NCBI GenBank assembly: GCA_964654135.1
Contig: CAZZHV010000038.1
Span: forward strand, 1-10,471
DNA length: 10,471 nucleotides
Origin: CAMLQK01 sp964654135
GTDB lineage: Bacteria > Patescibacteriota > Saccharimonadia > Saccharimonadales > UBA4665
Reading direction: 5' to 3'
A program made the translations under genes and the position numbers. Under the pieces are notes generated by a model, which was given only the letters and a program-made list of their open reading frames with translations, made no database searches and was not told the DNA's origin. Below, piece by piece: positions 6,067-10,471 of the stretch. Position 1 is the first letter of the stretch. Every line of letters begins with the position of its first letter.

Positions 6067-6096
6067 TGGATAACTGATGATATTGTACACTATACT
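6067..6096 (+). promoter_or_regulatory. Possible promoter of the glycerophosphodiesterase gene in a divergent intergenic region
   Basis: TGGATA (6067-6072) and TATACT (6091-6096) are 18 bases apart, giving a leader of about 15 bases before the ATG at 6117, with AAGGG close to the start codon. On the minus strand TACAAT (6087-6082) is a candidate -10 for the pyrophosphatase gene, but I see no good -35 for it. The two promoters would overlap. Confidence 0.4.
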
Positions 6097-6116
6097 CAAT
6101 AAAAAGTGGTAAGGGT

Positions 6117-6782
6117 ATGAAGATAGTAGGCCATCGCGGCGCAAGGCATTTAGCTCCAGAGAACACCATTGCAGCGCTACAGGCTGCACTCAAGCATGGC
6201 GTCGACGAAATAGAAATCGACGTGCGTGTTACCAAAGACGGCCATGTCGTACTCGCTCATGACCCTGTGTTGCGCATTGATGGCAGAACCTATGCCGTAA
6301 GTGCACATACTGTTGACGAGCTTCGCCAGCACAAGCCCGATTTAACCACACTCGCCGAAGCAATTCGAGCCGTTGACCGCAAAGTACCACTTATGATCGA
6401 GATCAAATCCAAAGAACCAGTTGAGCCGATCGTTTCAGTAATTGAGCGCTTCTTGGCCGAGGGATGGACGTCGGATAACTTTATATTTGGCTCTTTCAGC
6501 CAGTCTATTTTACGCAAAGTGCACGAATCGCTGCCTCAAGTACAAATCGTGATTATCGAAGCATTTTCGGCTTACCGAGCAATGCGTCGCGCCAACCAGG
6601 TTAATACCAAAAAAGTTAGCATCAGCCATCATGTGCTCTGGTTTGCTAATGTCGCTCGTATGCGCCGCAAAAACTTCGAAGTCTACACCTGGACACTCAA
6701 TAATCCACGCAAGGCTCGACATCTCAAGCGTTTCGGCCTCGCTGGAGCCGTCACCGATAATCCAACGCTCTACAAAGATTAA
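6117..6782 (+). CDS. Glycerophosphodiester phosphodiesterase (cytoplasmic type)
   Basis: The 221-residue TIM-barrel enzyme should split glycerophosphodiesters, from phospholipid breakdown, into glycerol-3-phosphate and an alcohol. The start GHRGARHLAPENT holds His6, Arg7, and Glu15-Asn16-Thr17. EIDV gives metal ligands Glu33 and Asp35, AHD gives catalytic His48, and MIEIK gives Glu95 and Lys97. The C-terminal VYTWTLNNP and GAVTDNP are standard for the family. There is no signal peptide, so it resembles UgpQ more than periplasmic GlpQ. AAGGG precedes the ATG. The FNR-type gene begins 2 bases after its stop codon, so the two are almost certainly cotranscribed. The functional link between them is not obvious. 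Confidence 0.93.
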   Translation: MKIVGHRGARHLAPENTIAALQAALKHGVDEIEIDVRVTKDGHVVLAHDPVLRIDGRTYAVSAHTVDELRQHKPDLTTLAEAIRAVDRKVPLMIEIKSKEPVEPIVSVIERFLAEGWTSDNFIFGSFSQSILRKVHESLPQVQIVIIEAFSAYRAMRRANQVNTKKVSISHHVLWFANVARMRRKNFEVYTWTLNNPRKARHLKRFGLAGAVTDNPTLYKD

Positions 6783-6784
6783 GT

Positions 6785-7492
6785 ATGCGCGCCCGTATCG
6801 ACCACATCGTTAAGCATAGTCCCTTGCTCTGGACATACTACCTTGTTCCAGAGGCGTCTTTTCGTTTTACGCCAGGAGAATATACAGAAATGTATCTGCC
6901 GCATTCCAATCCAGACAGTCGTGGTGAACATCGCAAGTTTAGCATTGCATCGTCGCCCACAGAGGAGCTACTCGCTATCCTCGTAACTTTTGCCGAGATC
7001 AATGGCAGTTCATTCAAAACTGCACTTCGAGCCGCCAAGTCTGGTAATGTAGTTCACCTTAGCGAAACAATGGGTGATTTCGTCCTACCAAAATTACAAT
7101 CGATCCCGCTCGCATTCGTTGCTGCGGGCTCTGGCATTAGCCCGGTACTCAGCATGGCAGCATGGATTCGCGACAAACAAGAACAACGTCCCCTTCAAGT
7201 TATCCATGCCGTTTCGGATGAGCGAACACTACTTGGCAGTGAGCTTTTGACCTCGCAAGTCAGCCAGTACACGCCTGTTATTACTCGGCCAAGCCAAAAT
7301 TGGAAAGGTCAATCTGGTCGCCTCAGCGCTGATCGCATTATACAAATCACCGGGGAGCCAAAGAGCAAACGATTTTATCTGGCAGGACCAGAACAAGCAG
7401 TTATCGAGCTCAAAAAAGACCTTATACAACTCGGCATTGAGCGTGATAACATTCTGACAGATGCCTTCTTAGGCGCGCCCGAAAACTACTAG
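6785..7492 (+). CDS. FAD/NAD(P)-binding oxidoreductase of the ferredoxin-reductase (FNR) family
   Basis: The 235-residue protein has the two-domain FNR layout. The FAD-binding barrel includes FTPGEYTEMYLP and the flavin motif RKFSIASSP (residues 50-58). The NAD(P)-binding domain begins FVAAGSGISPVLSM (111-124), and YLAGP (198-202) takes the place of the usual CGP motif. There is no [2Fe-2S] domain at either end, so it must pass electrons to or from a separate partner, which is not evident here. A role as a flavin or ferredoxin/flavodoxin reductase is plausible, but the acceptor is unknown. The start follows the upstream stop by 2 bases with no own ribosome site, so coupling is likely. Its stop codon shares the sequence CTAG with the stop of the convergent cupredoxin-like gene, a 4-base overlap. 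Confidence 0.88.
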   Translation: MRARIDHIVKHSPLLWTYYLVPEASFRFTPGEYTEMYLPHSNPDSRGEHRKFSIASSPTEELLAILVTFAEINGSSFKTALRAAKSGNVVHLSETMGDFVLPKLQSIPLAFVAAGSGISPVLSMAAWIRDKQEQRPLQVIHAVSDERTLLGSELLTSQVSQYTPVITRPSQNWKGQSGRLSADRIIQITGEPKSKRFYLAGPEQAVIELKKDLIQLGIERDNILTDAFLGAPENY

Positions 7493-7896
7493 TCCGTTAC
7501 AATAACCTTACCCACTGCATTCGGATAAACACCACCATGGTAGGTGTATTGACCAACCTTATCAAAAGCGAAGCTAAAGCTAGAACCCTGGTTGAGCATA
7601 CCGCTTAAAGCCAAACTATGATCATCAAAAACGACACTGTGCATAACAGTGTCGTTGTTCGTCCAAATTACCGTTGTACCACGCGCAATGCTAATAATAC
7701 GTGGCGTAAATGTGTAGTCTTGTATTGAAACTTGGTTCGTAAGGACAGCATCTCCGGTAATCTTTGCGTGCTTGTCGGCGTTACTTGGGGAGCTTGGCGC
7801 TGTAGCATTAGGATAAAAAACTACAAAGCTCACTGCCATCACTATGACGAGGATAGCGGCACTTGCTATAGCTGTTTTTAGTCGCACATGTTTCAT
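7489..7896 (-). CDS. Membrane-anchored cupredoxin-fold protein lacking most copper ligands
   Basis: With the ATG at 7896 the product has 135 residues: a short basic N-terminus (MKHVRLK), one hydrophobic segment at about residues 8-29, a Ser/Pro/Ala linker, then a single cupredoxin domain (about 50-135). The fold is suggested by VSIQDYTFTPRIISIARGT, VIWTNND, MHSVVFDD and a C-terminal YTYHGGVYPNAVGKVIV. In copper-binding relatives that last stretch reads Y-x-Y-x-C-x-x-H-P-x-M-x-G. Here Cys is Gly121, His is Tyr124 and Met is Ala127, while the upstream ligand His86 is kept. Electron transfer by a type 1 copper site is therefore unlikely. It may have kept the fold for another role outside the membrane. 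An in-frame ATG 12 codons upstream was rejected because it would read through the promoter palindrome. Confidence 0.8.
   Translation of the reverse strand: MKHVRLKTAIASAAILVIVMAVSFVVFYPNATAPSSPSNADKHAKITGDAVLTNQVSIQDYTFTPRIISIARGTTVIWTNNDTVMHSVVFDDHSLALSGMLNQGSSFSFAFDKVGQYTYHGGVYPNAVGKVIVTD
7630..7656 (-). repeat. Perfect 11-base inverted repeat inside the cupredoxin-like gene, terminator-like
   Basis: AACGACACTGT faces ACAGTGTCGTT around a 5-base loop. On the coding (minus) strand the right arm runs into TTTTT, so the RNA resembles an intrinsic terminator inside the gene. It covers the codons around the retained His86. It could attenuate expression or be a coding coincidence. Confidence 0.4.
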
Positions 7897-7898
7897 TG

Positions 7899-7919
7899 CA
7901 TACAAGTAAGACTTGTATG
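7899..7919. promoter_or_regulatory. Operator-like palindrome over the cupredoxin-like gene start
   Basis: CATACAAGT (7899-7907) and ACTTGTATG (7911-7919) form a perfect 9-base inverted repeat with a 3-base centre. It ends 2 bases before the ATG and covers the predicted transcription start. This placement is typical of a repressor operator. The inner TACA and TGTA half-sites resemble those of CopY/BlaI-type repressors, but their spacing here is wider. It may instead fold in the leader and hide the start codon region, which has no visible ribosome site. Confidence 0.5.
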
Positions 7920-7922
7920 TCC

Positions 7923-7931
7923 ATTGTAGCA
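7923..7931 (-). promoter_or_regulatory. Extended -10 promoter element of the cupredoxin-like gene
   Basis: On the minus strand TGCTACAAT matches the extended -10 pattern TGnTAnAAT. No convincing -35 lies 17 bases upstream, which extended -10 promoters often lack. Transcription would start near 7916, inside the palindrome. The element lies between the thioredoxin reductase stop (7959) and the gene start. Confidence 0.45.
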
Positions 7932-7958
7932 CTAGCCCACAAGCCCTGCTATATATGA

Positions 7959-8915
7959 CTATTTGCGCTTGAGTTCATCAAGGTATTCGCGCATGTAAAG
8001 TGCAGCGCTAGCGCCTTCGCCGGTCGCAGTTGCAATCTGCATCGTTGCACCAGAACGAACGTCACCCGCCACAAATACGCCAGGAATACCTGTTTCGAGA
8101 CGATCATTACTCTTAACAAAACCAACTTCATCCAACTCAATGCCTTCGGTGTTTTGCAAGAATTCGGTGTTTGGCTTAAGACCCACGAAGACAAAAACGC
8201 CGTCAGTAGGAAATTCGACCTTTTCACCCTTAATCTTATCAGTGCCAATAACTTTGGTCACCTTACCATTTTCGCCGACAATTTCGTCAGTAGTGGTGTT
8301 GAAGTGAACCGTAATTTTGTCTTTGTGCTTTTCGAGATCGTGTTGCAGTACTTCTGAGGCACGGAAGTGATCGCTACGAACCAAAAGATCGATATGTGAA
8401 GCAAAGCGTGTGAGGAACATTGCTTCTTGCACAGCCGAGTTGCCGCCGCCGACAACAACGAGACGCTTATCGCGATAAAATGCACCATCACATGTTGCAC
8501 AGTAGTGAACACCACGAGCGTAGTATTCCTTTTCGCCAGGAACGCCAACCTTTTTGTAGTCGCTACCTGTCGTAATGAGTACCGTTTTGGCAAGAATGTC
8601 ACCGCTAGTGGTTTCGAGACGCTTAACGTCGCCTTCATCGTGAATCTTCATAACTTCACCAAGCTCAATAACCGCACCAAAGCGTTCGGCTTGCTTGCGC
8701 AAATTCTCGGCAAGATCCAATCCCTGCAAACCTTCAGGGAAACCAGGATAGTTATCAACCCAGTCAGTCACAGCGGCCAGACCACCAACAACACCGCGCT
8801 CAAAAAGCAGCGTATCGAGATCTTCGCGGGTGGTATAAATTGCCGCGCTAAGCGCAGCAGGACCAGCACCAATGGTTACTACATCATGTACAGGAGGAGT
8901 TTGTGTGTCTGCCAT
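7959..8915 (-). CDS. trxB: Thioredoxin reductase family protein
   Basis: This 318-residue flavoprotein moves electrons from a nicotinamide cofactor to a dithiol protein. The FAD-binding start is VVTIGAGPAALSAA (residues 12-25). The redox-active pair is Cys139 and Cys142 in HYCATCDG. The second nucleotide-binding site is VVVGGGNSAVQEA (153-165), and the C-terminal FAD motif is VFVAGDVRSG. The segment that normally reads HRRDxFRA and recognises the NADPH phosphate is VRSDHFRA here, so cofactor preference may be altered. YARGVHYC and NYPGFPEGLQG are typical of the family. The gene starts 9 bases after the glutaredoxin-like gene, with AAGG near the ATG, so both should be on one message, and the small protein is the likely substrate. 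Confidence 0.95.
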   Translation of the reverse strand: MADTQTPPVHDVVTIGAGPAALSAAIYTTREDLDTLLFERGVVGGLAAVTDWVDNYPGFPEGLQGLDLAENLRKQAERFGAVIELGEVMKIHDEGDVKRLETTSGDILAKTVLITTGSDYKKVGVPGEKEYYARGVHYCATCDGAFYRDKRLVVVGGGNSAVQEAMFLTRFASHIDLLVRSDHFRASEVLQHDLEKHKDKITVHFNTTTDEIVGENGKVTKVIGTDKIKGEKVEFPTDGVFVFVGLKPNTEFLQNTEGIELDEVGFVKSNDRLETGIPGVFVAGDVRSGATMQIATATGEGASAALYMREYLDELKRK

Positions 8916-8924
8916 TATAGTGCC

Positions 8925-9173
8925 TTACGCAATAGCAGGCGCGAGCTTAGCTAAATTGTAGCCGACCACAACTTCACGGCTGTCGTCTTGTTTGGTAATA
9001 ACTGTGACGGGAACGGTCAAAGCACCGCTAATCTGCAATGCCTCTGCCTGACGTTCAGGATTAGTATCGAGATTAACTTCCTCGTAACCCATGCCTTTAG
9101 CGGCAAGGTAACGCTTTACCATAACGCAATATGCGCACGTGTTAGTTGTAAAAATGGTAATATTTTTGACCAT
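8925..9173 (-). CDS. Glutaredoxin/NrdH-like redoxin
   Basis: The 82-residue thioredoxin-fold protein has its active site at Cys13-Ala-Tyr-Cys16 (TNTCAYCVMVKRYL), a cis-Pro loop TVPVTVI, and the usual ending VVVGYNLAKL. Length and motif fit both glutaredoxins and NrdH redoxins. The pairing with a thioredoxin reductase gene favours an NrdH-like use, reduced by TrxB rather than by glutathione. No glutathione or ribonucleotide reductase gene is visible here, so this is inference. GAGGGGA about 10 bases before the ATG supports the start. It is the first gene of the operon and has the best promoter in the window. Confidence 0.9.
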   Translation of the reverse strand: MVKNITIFTTNTCAYCVMVKRYLAAKGMGYEEVNLDTNPERQAEALQISGALTVPVTVITKQDDSREVVVGYNLAKLAPAIA

Positions 9174-9213
9174 GTTTTTAATTTCCCCTCACACTTTTTT
9201 AGTTATAGGACAC

Positions 9214-9243
9214 ATTATATAGCGCTTATGCTTACTGTGCCAG
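9214..9243 (-). promoter_or_regulatory. Promoter of the redoxin-trxB operon
   Basis: On the minus strand CTGGCA (9243-9238) and a perfect TATAAT (9219-9214) are 18 bases apart. Transcription would start near 9207 and give a leader of about 34 bases containing GAGGGGA. Confidence 0.6.
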
Positions 9244-9270
9244 CACTATATATTGTGTTTTTTACGTTAT

Positions 9271-9798
9271 TTATTCACCGATTGCATCAAGCGTAACATC
9301 GAAAACGAGGTCGGCGTTAGCAGGAATTCCAGAGCCTTCTGGAGGAGTTCCACCGTACGCCATAGCAGCTGGAATGAGCAAGCGACGTGTACCGCCGACT
9401 TTCATGCCAGGAATGCCCTCTTTCCAGCCTTCGATAACACCATCGAGTGCAAAGCTCACTGGCTGACCAGTATCTTTAGAGCTTTGGAAAATTACGCCGT
9501 TAGATGCTAGTGCACCGGTATATTCGACTGTTACCTTGTCAGTAGCTTTGGCTTCGCTGCCGGTACCTGGAGTTGTATCAGTCTTTTGCAATGAATCAAC
9601 TTTGGCAACAGGCGTAAAGTTAGCCAGTTTTGTGCCCTGAAGCTTGTTGCTGCTCGCAGTGCTTGATGTTTGCTTGCTAGAATCTTGGTGGCCGTCCTTG
9701 TACAACTGCCAGATAACTGCAAAACTCAAACCCAGTGATGTTGCGAAAAACAAAATTGCGCCAAAAAGTGCAAATGCTCGATCTCGTTTACGTGCCAT
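9271..9798 (-). CDS. FKBP-type peptidyl-prolyl isomerase, membrane-anchored
   Basis: The 175-residue protein has a basic N-terminus (MARKRDR), one hydrophobic segment at about 9-30, a Ser/Thr/Gln linker to about residue 85, and one FKBP domain (about 86-174). Such enzymes speed cis-trans isomerisation at proline and help proteins fold, here most likely on the outer face of the membrane. Conserved pocket residues include Tyr93, Phe104, Val121-Ile122, Trp125, Tyr148 and Phe166. GMKVGGTRRLLIP and GIPANADLVFDV are standard. The Asp that usually follows Phe104 (FDSS) is Gln105, which may weaken activity. AGGGGA before the ATG supports the start. It lies 9 bases downstream of the second Nudix gene and is probably cotranscribed with it. 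Confidence 0.93.
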   Translation of the reverse strand: MARKRDRAFALFGAILFFATSLGLSFAVIWQLYKDGHQDSSKQTSSTASSNKLQGTKLANFTPVAKVDSLQKTDTTPGTGSEAKATDKVTVEYTGALASNGVIFQSSKDTGQPVSFALDGVIEGWKEGIPGMKVGGTRRLLIPAAMAYGGTPPEGSGIPANADLVFDVTLDAIGE

Positions 9799-9807
9799 TT
9801 CTATCCC

Positions 9808-10263
9808 CTATCCTTCCTCTTTAGAGCTAATTGTCATTGCTGCCGCTGGAAAACCCTTACTAAAACCCTGTATAAGTGCTTGCTTGAGCGCTTCGGACCT
9901 AAAAGGTACACTTGGCAATGAGTGCAATGGCAACCATTGTGGACTATATAAATTCTGTCCCGCTGATGAGATTTTAGCTTCTTCTGAAGCCGGATTCAAG
10001 GCAGGTTCGCCGCCAACATATTGGCAAAGATAAATAAACTGCAGTCCATATGGATCGCCCGCATCTTCGATAACAACAAGACGAGGATTAACCACGCTTA
10101 CACTTGTTTCTTCGTGCATATGGCGCAAGAGTGCGTGACCGCCATTTTCGGTTAATTTGATGCCGCCGCCAGGCAACGTGTAATACTCACTCCCGAATTT
10201 ATTTCGGTGCATTACCAGCAAATAGCCATCGCGAACAACAATCGCCCGAACCGCCTGTCTCAT
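9808..10263 (-). CDS. Nudix-fold protein with a degenerate Nudix box
   Basis: With the ATG at 10263 the protein has 151 residues. The box spans about 31-55: PGGGIKLTE, then RHMHEETSV. Gly33, Glu39, Arg47, Glu51 and Glu52 fit GX5EX7REUXEEXGU, but the Glu after Arg is His48 and the Gly near the end is Ser54. The two metal-binding glutamates remain, so it could still be an enzyme, or it could be a binding protein that kept the fold. VRAIVVRDGYLLVMHRNK is the normal start of a Nudix domain, and the ATG there is preferred over the GTG 9 codons upstream. TATAAT ends 10 bases before this ATG, giving a nearly leaderless message. The FKBP gene follows 9 bases after its stop. Confidence 0.82.
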   Translation of the reverse strand: MRQAVRAIVVRDGYLLVMHRNKFGSEYYTLPGGGIKLTENGGHALLRHMHEETSVSVVNPRLVVIEDAGDPYGLQFIYLCQYVGGEPALNPASEEAKISSAGQNLYSPQWLPLHSLPSVPFRSEALKQALIQGFSKGFPAAAMTISSKEEG

Positions 10264-10273
10264 ATTACGTCTT

Positions 10274-10279
10274 ATTATA
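10274..10279 (-). promoter_or_regulatory. -10 box of the Nudix-FKBP operon
   Basis: A perfect TATAAT on the minus strand lies 10 bases before the ATG at 10263. No good -35 is visible 16-18 bases upstream. The 5' leader would be only about 3 bases long. Confidence 0.45.
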
Positions 10280-10304
10280 CTCCTACACACCCCATCTCGC
10301 TACA

Positions 10305-10411
10305 CCTGTAGTTTGCTTTCTTGCCTGCGGGTCACCCGGCAGGCTTGAAATAGCATACCGTGCGCATTCCGAGGCAAGTTCGCAATACTACAGGCTGCAC
10401 ATTACGGTATG
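10305..10411. other. Gene-free stretch with nested and crossing inverted repeats (possible structured RNA)
   Basis: Four pairings are visible. CCTGTAG (10305-10311) pairs with CTACAGG (10388-10394). GCCTGCGGG (10323-10331, using an overlapping register) pairs with CCCGGCAGGC (10335-10344) with one bulge and a TCA loop. CATACCGT (10354-10361) pairs with ACGGTATG (10404-10411). Within the last, a 9-position minus-strand hairpin (10388-10364 region) has one mismatch. The first and third pairings cross, as in a pseudoknot. No T-tract makes the strong hairpin a standard terminator. The stretch lies between two minus-strand genes, upstream of the Nudix promoter. I cannot match it to a known RNA class. 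Confidence 0.35.
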
Positions 10412-10415
10412 AATT

Positions 10416-10471
10416 CTAGTTGGCGATTTCGAATGCTTTGAGCTTGCGCTTGGTAGCTTCGGTATGGCTGC
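10416..10471 (-). CDS. C-terminal end of an unidentified gene (partial)
   Basis: Reading inward from the window edge on the minus strand, 17 codons are open and end in TAG at 10418-10416. The peptide is SHTEATKRKLKAFEIAN, basic and helical-looking. The structured gap follows directly after the stop. The fragment is too short to identify a family. Confidence 0.45.
   Translation of the reverse strand, partial: SHTEATKRKLKAFEIAN

Noticed and set aside
6034..6189. N-terminal extension of the pyrophosphatase to 230 residues
   Set aside because: The extra 52 residues do not resemble the family, would overlap the divergent gene at 6117, and a good ribosome site marks the ATG at 6033.
10323..10344. 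Strong hairpin as an intrinsic terminator
   Set aside because: No T-run follows the stem on either strand.
1..10471. tRNA, rRNA, CRISPR array, transposase or integrase
   Set aside because: No cloverleaf with a TTCRA arm, no repeated spacer pattern, no ribosomal RNA signature and no recombinase motif was seen on either strand.

Overview
The window looks like a piece of a small-genome bacterium, most plausibly a Candidate Phyla Radiation lineage such as Saccharibacteria (TM7). This rests on gene content, tight packing, several apparently leaderless genes and about 50% GC in sampled coding rows. No marker gene here settles the taxonomy. The standard genetic code fits: no in-frame TGA interrupts any gene. 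All 15 complete genes and one partial gene end in TAA or TAG, none in TGA.

Layout. 1-930: an unrecognised leaderless plus-strand gene, overlapping tail-to-tail by 24 bases with the next gene. 907-2447 (minus): a ribulose-phosphate 3-epimerase homologue and a trypsin-like serine protease lipoprotein. 2485-3967 (minus): a tight gap-rpiB operon. 4052-4636 (minus): a Nudix hydrolase. 4701-5461 (plus): a compact, compositionally odd unit made of a promoter, a 5' hairpin, a GC-rich orphan ORF, a 3' hairpin, a type III hammerhead ribozyme-like RNA and a terminator. 5497-6033 (minus): soluble inorganic pyrophosphatase. 6117-7492 (plus): a cytoplasmic glycerophosphodiesterase followed 2 bases later by an FNR-type flavin oxidoreductase. 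7489-7896 (minus): a membrane-anchored cupredoxin-fold protein that has lost three of four copper ligands, with a palindrome over its promoter. 7959-9173 (minus): glutaredoxin/NrdH-like protein plus thioredoxin reductase. 9271-10263 (minus): a Nudix protein with a degenerate box plus a membrane-anchored FKBP isomerase. 10305-10411: a gene-free stretch with nested and crossing inverted repeats. 10416-10471: the tail of another minus-strand gene.

How the genes work together. The metabolic genes (GAPDH, RpiB, RPE, pyrophosphatase) fit a reduced glycolysis and pentose-phosphate core. TrxB and the glutaredoxin-like protein form a small dithiol redox pair. The lipoprotein protease, FKBP and cupredoxin-fold protein are predicted to sit outside the cytoplasmic membrane.

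The strongest unexpected signal is the hammerhead-like RNA at 5376-5428, directly downstream of the GC-rich ORF and upstream of a terminator. Three stems, the GAAA segment, the GUC cleavage triplet and the type III strand order are all present. One conserved core base is changed (U4 to A).
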